A stretch of DNA of 64,000 nucleotides, from assembly GCF_019711595.1 (NCBI RefSeq), contig NZ_JAIGNR010000001.1:372001-436000 (forward strand), in the 5' to 3' direction. Source of the stretch: Qipengyuania sphaerica. Its GTDB lineage: Bacteria > Pseudomonadota > Alphaproteobacteria > Sphingomonadales > Sphingomonadaceae. A program made the translations under genes and the position numbers. The number at the start of each line of letters is the position of its first letter. The stretch's first letter is position 1. Shown here piece by piece: positions 16,582 to 24,193 of this stretch. The notes beneath the pieces are model-generated. The model made no database searches. It worked only from the letters and a program-made list of their open reading frames with translations, and was not told the DNA's origin.

Positions 16582-17790
16582 TCAGGCCCCCCGTCCGGCA
16601 GTGCGCGCGATAAGGTCGCGCTGGACTTCGTTCGACCCGGCGTAGATCGTGGTCGCGCGGCTGTTGAGGTAATAGGGCATGGCCACCAGTTCGAGATCGC
16701 TCCCCAGCGGCTCGACATTGGCACCGACGCGCAAGGCCTCGTGCTGCAGCGGCAACCCCTCGTTGCCCGTCACTCGCGTCATCATCACACTGATGCGCTG
16801 GGTGAGCACGGAATTCATCGTCTTGTTCATCGAGGGCCAGGACGGATCGTTCGCCATCGGATGCCCGCTCACACCCAGCTTCTCGAACGCCTCATAGCTG
16901 GCGATATCGGCTTCCAGTTCGCCGAGGTCGCGCAGGAACACCGGGTCCTCGGCCAGGCTGGTCCCGAAGCCGCTGGGCGTATCCTTCGCTGCCTCGCGGA
17001 TGCGCTCGATCCCGCGGTGCAGTGTCGGGCTTTGCGCGCCGCCGCCGCGTTCGTGCTTGAGCAGGTGCTTGGCCACCGTCCAACCGTCGTTCTCCTCGCC
17101 CACGCGGCCCGATTGCGGCACGCGGACATCCTCGAAAAAGACCTCGCATTGCTCGGGAAAGCCGTCGAGACCGACAATCGGGCGGATGGTCATGCCGGGA
17201 TAATCCACCCGGTCGAGCAGGAGGAAAGTGATGCCCTGCTGTTTCTTGCCCGTATTGTCGGTGCGCACGAGCATGAACATGCGGTTGGCGTGGTGCGCGT
17301 AGGTGGTCCAGATCTTGGAGCCGTTGATGATGTAATCGTCGCCGTCCTTGTCCGCGCGGCAGCTCAAGGAAGCGAGGTCGGAGCCGGAGTTGGGCTCTGA
17401 ATAGCCCTGAGCCCAGAAATCCTCGCCCTTGAGGATCGGCGGGAGATATTTCGCCTTCTGCTCCTCGGTCCCGATATCGATCAGCAACGGCCCGACCATG
17501 CCGAGGCTTTGCGGCAGCAGCGGCGGCAGATCGCGGCGACGGTATTCCTCGGCAAAGATATAGCGCTGCTCGACCGTCCAGCCGGTGCCGCCATGCTCCT
17601 TCGGCCAGGAGGGCGCGGCCCAGCCTTTCTCGTAGAGGATCTTGTGCCAGGCCATGACCTGCTCGAAGGGCGCGAAGACGCTGGTGAGCTTGCGCCCCGC
17701 CTCGCGGATTTCGGGCGTCGGCGCGGTGTCGAGGAAATCGCAGACCTCCGCGCGAAACGCCTCGAGTTCGGGGCTGAAATCGATTTCCAT
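16582..17790 (-). CDS. Acyl-CoA dehydrogenase family protein
   Basis: 402 aa. Blocks: PSWPKEHGGTGWTVEQRYIFAEEY, GYSEPNSGSDLASLSCRA, GSKIWTTYAHHANRMFMLVRT, FPEQCEVFFEDVRVP and the C-terminal ATTIYAGSNEVQRDLIAR, which holds the family's FAD/adenine contact. This is the long paralogue of a two-gene pair; the WTTYAHHA pattern is typical of dehydrogenases acting on bulky or branched substrates, such as steroid or cyclic acyl-CoAs. It lies 18 nt behind the SDR gene and 3 nt before the partner gene. Substrate unknown. Confidence 0.9.
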   Translation of the reverse strand: MEIDFSPELEAFRAEVCDFLDTAPTPEIREAGRKLTSVFAPFEQVMAWHKILYEKGWAAPSWPKEHGGTGWTVEQRYIFAEEYRRRDLPPLLPQSLGMVGPLLIDIGTEEQKAKYLPPILKGEDFWAQGYSEPNSGSDLASLSCRADKDGDDYIINGSKIWTTYAHHANRMFMLVRTDNTGKKQQGITFLLLDRVDYPGMTIRPIVGLDGFPEQCEVFFEDVRVPQSGRVGEENDGWTVAKHLLKHERGGGAQSPTLHRGIERIREAAKDTPSGFGTSLAEDPVFLRDLGELEADIASYEAFEKLGVSGHPMANDPSWPSMNKTMNSVLTQRISVMMTRVTGNEGLPLQHEALRVGANVEPLGSDLELVAMPYYLNSRATTIYAGSNEVQRDLIARTAGRGA

Positions 17791-17808
17791 GTCTGTCCTC
17801 TCCTCACC

Positions 17809-18603
17809 CTATTTGGGCGGCATCCTGATTGCCCCGTCGAGCCGGAACTGGTGGCCGTTGATATAGCTGTTGCGGGCAATCTCGCAGATCAGCGAGGCGA
17901 ATTCTTCCGGTTCGCCGAGGCGCTTGGGGAAGGGGACGCTGGCATTTAGCTGGTCCCACATCTGCGGGTTGCGATCCTTCATTCCGAGCATCAGCGGCGT
18001 GGCAAAGATGCCGGGCATGACCGAGTTCACCCGGATGCCGAGGTCCATCAGGTCGCGCGCCATGGGCAGGACGAGGCCGTTCACGCCGGCCTTGCAGCTG
18101 CCGTAGATGACCTGCCCGATCTGCCCGTCCTGCGCAGCGACACTTGCGGTTAGCGTGATGCAGCCGCGCTCACCGTCCACGTTCAGCGGCTCGCTGTTCG
18201 CCATGCCGAGCGCCGAATGGCTGGCGATACGGTAGGAGGAAACGAGGATCCCTTCTGCGCCGAAGGCATAATCTTCCGTCGAGAGGCGCTTGTAGCCGCC
18301 CTTTTCCTTGTCCCAGCCCAGGGTCTTGCCGCGGCGGCTGGTCATGGCGCAGTGGACCGTGACCCGCTCCTGCCCGTGCGCGGTGCGCGCCTTTTCGAAA
18401 CCGTCGACCACCGATTGCTCGTCGGTGATGTCGACCATTGCGAATGTGCCGCCGATGGCGCTTGCATGCGCTTCGCCTGCCTCTTCGTTGACGTCGAAGA
18501 TCGTCACCTTGAGGCCGAGGTCGGCCAGTGCCTTCGCGCTTGCCTTGCCGAGGCCGCTCGCCCCGCCGGTCACCACCGCCGCCATGCCTTGGGTCAGCTG
18601 CAT
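17809..18603 (-). CDS. SDR-family oxidoreductase (3-hydroxyacyl-CoA dehydrogenase type 2-like)
   Basis: 264-aa classical short-chain dehydrogenase. NAD(P) site VVTGGASGLGKASAKAL, then FDVNEEAG, which suggests NAD preference through the acidic residue after beta-2. Catalytic Ser lies in LTASVAAQDGQIGQ and the YxxxK motif in VIYGSCKAG. C-terminal HQFRLDGAIRM is usual for the fold. The length and general shape match type-2 3-hydroxyacyl-CoA dehydrogenases, so it may oxidise the product formed after the two acyl-CoA dehydrogenases behind it. Start ATG 18603 (MQLTQGMAAVVTGG). First gene of a three-gene operon divergent from the PhoX-like gene. Confidence 0.88.
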   Translation of the reverse strand: MQLTQGMAAVVTGGASGLGKASAKALADLGLKVTIFDVNEEAGEAHASAIGGTFAMVDITDEQSVVDGFEKARTAHGQERVTVHCAMTSRRGKTLGWDKEKGGYKRLSTEDYAFGAEGILVSSYRIASHSALGMANSEPLNVDGERGCITLTASVAAQDGQIGQVIYGSCKAGVNGLVLPMARDLMDLGIRVNSVMPGIFATPLMLGMKDRNPQMWDQLNASVPFPKRLGEPEEFASLICEIARNSYINGHQFRLDGAIRMPPK

Positions 18604-18676
18604 CCACTCTCTCCCACTGTCATTTGCCCGTCGCACTGCTATCGCATGGGAAGCCAGAGAGCCAATGGAGAGTCGC

Positions 18677-19999
18677 ATGACCGCAGAGATGCACCGCCGC
18701 CAGTTCCTGTCCGCTACCGCCACCGCATTCGGCGCGCTGAGTTTGAGCGGCTGCATGACGCCGCAGTCCGATTGGCCCAAGCTGGCAGGTTACGGGCCTC
18801 TCATCCCCGACCCCGACGGACTGCTCGACCTTCCCGAAGGCTTTTCCTACCGGCTGCTTTCGAGCCTCGGCGACGCGATGAGCGATGGCGGCACAGTGCC
18901 CGACAAGGCGGACGGCATGGGCTGCCTGCAGTTGCCGAATGGCGAAATCGCACTCATTCGCAATCATGAACTGGTACCGGGCGATGGGGCTGGTGCCACG
19001 CTCGCCTCGGGATATGACAAGGCGGCCGGGCAGATGGTCCTGCCCGGCGGCACCACGACGATCGTGCTCGATGCCGCCACGCTCGAAAAGAAGCGCGAGT
19101 TCCGGTCCCTAGCGGGAACGATCCGCAACTGTTCGGGCGGGATAACCCCATGGGGCAGCTGGCTTACGTGTGAGGAATTCGTCTCCGAGCCGCAGCATAT
19201 CGCGCCCGACAAGCTCGCTCGCGATCATGGCTGGACCTTCGAAGTGCCTGCAAGCGCCACCGGGCAGGTCAATCCCGAGCCGCTGAAGGCTATGGGCCGC
19301 TTCAATCACGAGGCAGCTTGCGTCGATCCCGAAACAGGCATCGTCTACCAGACCGAGGACCGGAACGACTCGGTATTTTACCGCTTCATTCCCAAAGTTC
19401 CGGGCGATCTGGCCAAGGGCGGGAAGCTGGAGGCGATGCGGATCGTCGGCATGCCCGACACGCGCAACTGGGAAGCGGCCTCGATGCAAGTCGGCACGCG
19501 CTATCCGGTCGAGTGGATACCGATGGACGATGTCGAGGCGCCTCAAGACGATCTGCGCAAGCGTGCGGCCGCACAGGGCGGCTCGCTGATCGCTCGCGGC
19601 GAAGGGCTGCACATGGGTGAGGACGAACTCTTCATTTGCTCGACAAGCGGCGGCGCGGCGAAGCTGGGGCAGGTTTTCAAGTTCATCCCGGGAAGGAGCG
19701 GTGCGGCAGACAGGATCGAGCTGTTTTTCGAAAGTGAAAACCGATCGCAGTTCAATTATGGCGACAATCTTACCGTCGGCCCCAACGGACACCTGATCGT
19801 CTGCGAAGACCAATACACTCCGGTGGTGGACAACCGCCTGATCGGCATCACACCGGCTGGCGAGCCCTATGCCTTCGGCCGCCTGCGGATGCAGACCGAA
19901 CTGGCGGGAGGGTGCTTCTCGCCCGACGGCAAGTGGTTCTTCGTCAACGCCTATGCTCCTACGCGAACGGTGGCGATCACGGGACCATGGGTCGCGTGA
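18677..19999 (+). CDS. PhoX-like (DUF839) family protein, Tat-exported lipoprotein
   Basis: 440 aa. The N-terminus has twin arginines in HRRQFLSATATAFGALSLSGC, i.e. a Tat signal ending in a lipobox (LSGC). The mature part resembles the PhoX/DUF839 beta-propeller: LPEGFSYRLLS, DGMGCLQLPNGEIALIRNHE, CSGGITPWGSWLTCEE and DNLTVGPNGHLIVCEDQ. PhoX phosphatases need iron and calcium and are exported folded by Tat, which agrees. Start 18677 is chosen because GGAG at 18667 lies 6 nt upstream; ATG 18665 would add four residues. It could be a phosphatase or an unassigned paralogue. Confidence 0.82.
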   Translation: MTAEMHRRQFLSATATAFGALSLSGCMTPQSDWPKLAGYGPLIPDPDGLLDLPEGFSYRLLSSLGDAMSDGGTVPDKADGMGCLQLPNGEIALIRNHELVPGDGAGATLASGYDKAAGQMVLPGGTTTIVLDAATLEKKREFRSLAGTIRNCSGGITPWGSWLTCEEFVSEPQHIAPDKLARDHGWTFEVPASATGQVNPEPLKAMGRFNHEAACVDPETGIVYQTEDRNDSVFYRFIPKVPGDLAKGGKLEAMRIVGMPDTRNWEAASMQVGTRYPVEWIPMDDVEAPQDDLRKRAAAQGGSLIARGEGLHMGEDELFICSTSGGAAKLGQVFKFIPGRSGAADRIELFFESENRSQFNYGDNLTVGPNGHLIVCEDQYTPVVDNRLIGITPAGEPYAFGRLRMQTELAGGCFSPDGKWFFVNAYAPTRTVAITGPWVA

Positions 20000-20041
20000 G
20001 GTTCATCGACTGAGGCGATTACTGGAACCGCCAGTATTCGG

Positions 20042-20066
20042 GAAACCTGCATCTCCGGCGTCCGTT
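20042..20066 (+). promoter_or_regulatory. Possible EcfG (general stress) promoter of dps
   Basis: GAAAC at 20042-20046 and CGTT at 20063-20066 are 16 nt apart. This differs by one base from the alphaproteobacterial EcfG consensus GGAAC-N16/17-CGTT. It lies 22 nt before the dps start. dps is a usual target of the general stress response, which makes the call plausible. Confidence 0.4.
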
Positions 20067-20088
20067 GTCAGGACAAAGGAGAATTCAG

Positions 20089-20550
20089 ATGGCCGAACTC
20101 GGCAACAATGCGAAATCGGGTCTCGTTACCGCGCTCAACGGCGCGCTGGCGGACACGATGGCGCTCTATTTCAAGACCAAGAACTTCCACTGGCACGTCG
20201 CCGGTCCGCGTTTTCGCGACCTGCACCTGCTGTTCGACGAACAGGCCGCGCAATTGATCGCGACCGTCGACGATATCGGCGAACGCGTGCGCAAGAACGA
20301 CGAATACACGCTCACCTCGATCGGCACGATTGCCGCGGAGACGAAGATCGCGGATCAGGATGACGTAACCCTTACCGCCGATGCGATGGTCGCCGAGCTG
20401 CGCGACGACAACCGCAAGCTGAAAGATCGCCTCGAAACCGTGAAGGAAGAGGCCGAAAGCGTGGGCGACAACGCCACTAGCGGGATCGTCGACGACTGGA
20501 TCGACCAGTGCGAAGAGCGCATCTGGTTCCTCAACCAGACGAGCAAGTGA
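20089..20550 (+). CDS. dps: Dps-family ferroxidase/DNA-protection protein
   Basis: 153-aa four-helix ferritin-like protein forming 12-mer shells that oxidise and store iron and shield DNA from peroxide. The ferroxidase residues are in KNFHWHVAGPRFRDLHLLFDEQ (two His, Asp and Glu, shared across a dimer interface). The tail WIDQCEERIWFLNQTSK is typical of alphaproteobacterial Dps. The N-terminus MAELGNNAK is short and has little positive charge, so DNA binding may be weak. AAAGGAG lies 6 nt before the ATG. Single-gene unit with a terminator behind it. Confidence 0.93.
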   Translation: MAELGNNAKSGLVTALNGALADTMALYFKTKNFHWHVAGPRFRDLHLLFDEQAAQLIATVDDIGERVRKNDEYTLTSIGTIAAETKIADQDDVTLTADAMVAELRDDNRKLKDRLETVKEEAESVGDNATSGIVDDWIDQCEERIWFLNQTSK

Positions 20551-20571
20551 CCGCGCTCGCATAGCAATTCA

Positions 20572-20603
20572 CCCGTCTGCGGCTTGGCCGCAGGCGGGTT
20601 TGC
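20572..20603 (+). terminator. Intrinsic terminator after dps
   Basis: CCCGTCTGCGGC (20572-20583) pairs with GCCGCAGGCGGG (20587-20598) with one G-U pair and a TTG loop, followed by TTTGCTGT. It separates dps from pgl. Confidence 0.75.
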
Positions 20604-20618
20604 TGTATCGGAGGATGC

Positions 20619-21239
20619 ATGGCTGACGTGAACATCATCGAAAATGCAGGCGATGCGCAGATCGCGCAGTGGCTGGAAACGAAACTCGGCGCAGCACTGG
20701 ATGCGCGCGAGGGCCCAGTAACGATTACCGTGCCGGGCGGCTCCACGCCGTTCCCGATCATCGCGAAACTGCTCGAAGCCGACCTCGACTGGTCGCGGCT
20801 GGTGGTCTGGCCGGGTGACGACCGGATCGTCCCCGAAGATCACGAGGCGTCGAATACCGGCAAGCTGCGCGCGCTGTTCGAACCTGCAGGTGCCGAGGTC
20901 GTGACGCTGACGATCATGGAGCAGGTCCCGCATTTCGACCTCGCCTGGCTCGGAATGGGTGCGGACGGGCATATCGCCTCGCTTTTTCCAAATACCGATC
21001 CCAAGCTCGACGAAGAGCGCCGGATCATCCGGCTGACCCCCGACCCTTTGCCGCCCGAAGCACCTTTCGACCGCATCAGCCTGACCCTGCCTGCGCTGCT
21101 CGACAGCGAAGAGATCGCCTTCGTCATTCGGGGAGACGACAAGCGGGCGGTGTTCGAGGATGCTGTTGGGGGGAAGAGCGATTTACCGGTTGCGAGGCTG
21201 CTTTCGGGCGCTAAACAGCCGGTTACATGCTTCACCTGA
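20619..21239 (+). CDS. pgl: 6-phosphogluconolactonase
   Basis: 206 aa; hydrolyses 6-phosphogluconolactone in the oxidative pentose phosphate / Entner-Doudoroff route. Motifs: TVPGGSTPFPIIAKL and WPGDDRIVP near the N-terminus and the active-site loop WLGMGADGHIASLFPNTD. It is slightly shorter than usual (about 230 aa). zwf or edd, its common partners, are not in the window. GGAGGATGC lies just before the ATG. The 3' end overlaps the start of the NUDIX gene by 13 nt, so the two are coupled. Confidence 0.92.
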   Translation: MADVNIIENAGDAQIAQWLETKLGAALDAREGPVTITVPGGSTPFPIIAKLLEADLDWSRLVVWPGDDRIVPEDHEASNTGKLRALFEPAGAEVVTLTIMEQVPHFDLAWLGMGADGHIASLFPNTDPKLDEERRIIRLTPDPLPPEAPFDRISLTLPALLDSEEIAFVIRGDDKRAVFEDAVGGKSDLPVARLLSGAKQPVTCFT

Positions 21240-21697
21240 TCCCTGCTCCCCTTCACCGGTTCGCACTCAAGATCGCCTATCGCCTGCGCAACCGGCTGCG
21301 TTCGGCAACCGGCAAGGCACGCGACGGGGTGACGGTCATCGGCCGCGATTTCGACGGGCAGGTATTGCTGGTCCGGCACAGCTATGGCCCGCAGGACTGG
21401 TTCTTCCCCGGCGGCGGCATCGCCAATGGCGAAAGCCCCGAAGACGCCGCGAGGCGCGAGTTGATGGAAGAGACCGCCTGCGAAATCGAAGGCATGAAGC
21501 TGGTCGGCGTGATCGAGGAAACGGTTTCGGGCGCGCTCCACAAGGGGCACGTTTTCGAAGGCGTCGTCCACGACATGCCCGAGGCAGATGGCCGCGAGGT
21601 TATCGAAGCGCGGTTCTTCCCCACGCATTCGCTGCCCGAACCGCTCAGCCGCTACACGCGCGAACACCTCAGGATGTGGCAGGCGCGCAAGAGCTAG
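21227..21697 (+). CDS. NUDIX hydrolase
   Basis: 156 aa. The NUDIX box is GGIANGESPEDAARRELMEE followed by TACEI; the final Gly of the usual REUXEEXGU is Ala here, while all metal-binding glutamates are kept. Hydrolyses a nucleoside diphosphate linked to another group; substrate unknown. The N-terminal segment LRNRLRSATGKARDGV precedes the fold as a basic helix. It overlaps pgl by 13 nt and its stop codon shares bases with that of dinB on the other strand (CTAG at 21694-21697). Confidence 0.9.
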   Translation: MLHLIPAPLHRFALKIAYRLRNRLRSATGKARDGVTVIGRDFDGQVLLVRHSYGPQDWFFPGGGIANGESPEDAARRELMEETACEIEGMKLVGVIEETVSGALHKGHVFEGVVHDMPEADGREVIEARFFPTHSLPEPLSRYTREHLRMWQARKS

Positions 21698-22809
21698 AGC
21701 AGCGAAAGCTGAGCGTCGGGGCGTTTGGGTTCTTCCGGCCCGTCGTGTTCCAGTTTCGACAATGTCAGTCCCATCAGCCTGATCGGCATGGGCAGCGGCA
21801 GGACCTCCTCCAGCAGCTCGCGTGAAATCCGTTCGAATTCCGCCCGTTCGGTGATGGGTCTGTCGACCGTCTTTGCGCGGCTGAAGATCTGGAAATCGGT
21901 GTATTTCATCTTGAGCGTCACCGTGCGCCCCTTGGCCTCGGCGCGAAGGATATAGCCCCAGACAATATCGATGATGTCCTCCAGCGTCTCGCGCAGCTCG
22001 CTGCCCGAGGAGAGGTCGCGGCTGAAGGTCCGCTCGCCGCCCACAGACTTGCGGATGCGGCTCGAGCGGACTGGACGCAAATCGATGCCCCGTGCCGCGC
22101 GGTAGAGGTAATCGGCAAAGCTGCCGAAGTGGGCGCGCAGCCACTCAATGTCCTTTGCTGCCAGGTCCGCACCCGTCTGGATGCCGAGCCGGTCCATCTT
22201 CTCCGCGCCCTTTGGTCCGACACCGTGGAACCGCCGGACCGGGAGCGACTGGACGAATTCGGCACCTTGTCCCGGGCGTATAACGCACAGCCCATCTGGC
22301 TTGTTCTGGTCGCTCGCCAGCTTGGCGAGGAACTTGTTGTAGCTCACCCCCGCGCTGGCGGTCAGCTTCGTCTTGGCCCGGATTTCCTGCCGGATCAGCT
22401 CGGCGATACGCGTCGCGCTGCCGATGCCGAGCTTGTCCTCGGTCACATCGAGGTAGGCCTCGTCGAGGCTCAACGGCTCGACCAGGTCGGTGTGGTGGCG
22501 GAAAATCGCGCGGATTTGCTGGCTCACCTCGCGGTAGACGTCGAAGCGCGACTTGCAGAAGATGAGGTCGGGGCAGAGGCGCTTGGCGGTGACGCTCGGC
22601 ATGGCGCTGCGCACGCCGAACTTGCGCGCCTCGTAGCTGGCGGCGGCCACCACCCCGCGCCCGCTCGATCCGCCCACGGCCACGGGCTTGCCCTGCAATT
22701 CCGGGTTGTCGCGCTGTTCGACGCTGGCAAAAAAAGCGTCCATGTCGACATGGATGATCTTGCGGAGGCCGACTGCCTCCCCATCGTCATCCTTTTCGTC
22801 CTCGGCCAT
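21694..22809 (-). CDS. dinB: DNA polymerase IV (Y-family)
   Basis: 371-aa translesion polymerase. Catalytic motifs: HVDMDAFFASVEQRDNPEL with the first metal-binding aspartate, SYEARKFGVRSAMP, and SLDEAYLDVTED with the second acidic pair. ASAGVSYNKFLAKLASDQNKPDG and the helix-hairpin-helix region GVGPKGAEKMDRLGI follow, and the little-finger domain ends about residue 355. A beta-clamp-binding tail is probably the final QLSLL. Start ATG 22809 (MAEDEKDDDG) excludes an implausible upstream extension. No alphaproteobacterial LexA box (GTTC-N7-GTTC) is seen in the 115-nt gap to the divergent transporter gene. Confidence 0.94.
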   Translation of the reverse strand: MAEDEKDDDGEAVGLRKIIHVDMDAFFASVEQRDNPELQGKPVAVGGSSGRGVVAAASYEARKFGVRSAMPSVTAKRLCPDLIFCKSRFDVYREVSQQIRAIFRHHTDLVEPLSLDEAYLDVTEDKLGIGSATRIAELIRQEIRAKTKLTASAGVSYNKFLAKLASDQNKPDGLCVIRPGQGAEFVQSLPVRRFHGVGPKGAEKMDRLGIQTGADLAAKDIEWLRAHFGSFADYLYRAARGIDLRPVRSSRIRKSVGGERTFSRDLSSGSELRETLEDIIDIVWGYILRAEAKGRTVTLKMKYTDFQIFSRAKTVDRPITERAEFERISRELLEEVLPLPMPIRLMGLTLSKLEHDGPEEPKRPDAQLSLL

Positions 22810-22924
22810 GATCAGGCGATAAACGCGGGGGCGCGACAAATGAAGCACAGCGCGGGAAAATTTCGAGGGTGAGGACCCGCAATGACTTTCCAGCGTATCA
22901 ATCCCTCGACAAAGACCTTCCCGC

Positions 22925-24193
22925 ATGATCACGCGCATCTCTTCCAGCGACGGCACAAGTCGTAGCATCGGCCGGGCCGAATTCGTTGCGCTGATGGCGG
23001 CGACGATGAGCCTTGGCGCGCTCGCGATCGACGCAATGCTGCCCGCGCTCGACGAGATTGCGGGTTCCTTCGGAGTGACCGAGCCCAACCGGCGGCAACT
23101 GGTCGTCGGCATCTACTTGCTGGCGGCAGGGGCGGGCTGCCTTGTCCCAGGTTCATTTGCCGATACCTTTGGCCGCCGCCGCGTGCTGTTCGTGGCCTTC
23201 GCCTTCTACGTGGTGACCTCGATCCTGTGCGCCTTCGCGCCGACATACGAGAGCCTCTTGTGGATGCGAGGGATCCAGGGCTTCTGCACGGCGGGCCTCG
23301 GCGTACTGCCCGCCGCGATCATCCGCGACCGGTTTGAGGGCGATGCGATGGCGCGGATCATGTCGACCATCTTCATCGTCTTCATGGTCGTGCCCGTGCT
23401 CGCGCCCAGCGTAGGGCAGGCAGTGCTCGCCTTCGCCCAGTGGCCATGGGTCTTCGTGGTGATGGCGCTGATCGCCGCGGCGGTTTGGGTCTGGGCATGG
23501 TCGCGCCTGCCCGAAACGCTGGCGCGGGAAGACCGCACGCGCCTCGATTTCCGCACGGTGGCGCACAACCTCCCGCTCACGCTGACCACGCGCGAGGCAT
23601 CGGGATACGTCATCGGCAGCGCGCTCACCTTCGGGGCGCTGTTCGGTTATATCAACAGCGCACAGCAGCTGATCGGCGAGCATTTCGATGCCGACGAGTA
23701 TTTCCCGATCATCTTCGGCATGACCGCATCGACGCTGGCCGTATCCAGCTTCGCCAATTCGCGCATCGTCGAACGGTTCGGCGCGCGGCGGGTGAGCCAT
23801 ACGGCGCTCGTCACCTTCATCTGCCTTGCCGCAATGCAGGTCTATGCCGCCTTCTTCCAGCCGGGTAACCTCGTATGGTTCGTACCGCTGATGGCGGGCA
23901 ATTTGTGCCTGCTCGGCTTCATGGGCGCGAACTTCGGTTCGATCGCGATGCAGCCCTTCGAAAAGACCGCAGGGGCGGCGAGTTCGGCGCAGGGTTTCAT
24001 CCGTATGGGCGGCGCTGCGCTGATCGGCATCGCCATCGGGCAGGCCTATGACGGCACGGCCAAGCCCATCGCGCTGGCGCTGTTCGGCTTCAGCCTGTGC
24101 GCGCTGCTGCTGGTGCTGTTCAGCGAGCGCGGCAAGCTGTTCCGCCGTCCGGGCGAGGCGCGCAAGTACCTCGCCATGCACGAGGCGATCTAG
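22925..24193 (+). CDS. MFS drug efflux transporter, Bcr/CflA type
   Basis: 422 aa with about 12 membrane helices. SLGALAIDAMLPALDEIAGSF (in two parts) is the Bcr/CflA helix-1 pattern; LPGSFADTFGRRRVLF-like loop 2-3 (here VPGSFADTFGRRRVL) is the MFS signature A; LAPSVGQAVL in helix 5 fits motif C of drug:H+ antiporters. Exports small molecules by proton antiport; substrate unknown. Divergent from dinB. Its TAG overlaps the TAG of the convergent carboxylase gene within CTAG (24190-24193). Confidence 0.9.
   Translation: MITRISSSDGTSRSIGRAEFVALMAATMSLGALAIDAMLPALDEIAGSFGVTEPNRRQLVVGIYLLAAGAGCLVPGSFADTFGRRRVLFVAFAFYVVTSILCAFAPTYESLLWMRGIQGFCTAGLGVLPAAIIRDRFEGDAMARIMSTIFIVFMVVPVLAPSVGQAVLAFAQWPWVFVVMALIAAAVWVWAWSRLPETLAREDRTRLDFRTVAHNLPLTLTTREASGYVIGSALTFGALFGYINSAQQLIGEHFDADEYFPIIFGMTASTLAVSSFANSRIVERFGARRVSHTALVTFICLAAMQVYAAFFQPGNLVWFVPLMAGNLCLLGFMGANFGSIAMQPFEKTAGAASSAQGFIRMGGAALIGIAIGQAYDGTAKPIALALFGFSLCALLLVLFSERGKLFRRPGEARKYLAMHEAI

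Noticed and set aside
22810-22924. LexA operator between dinB and the efflux gene
   Set aside because: No GTTC-N7-GTTC or close variant found in the gap.
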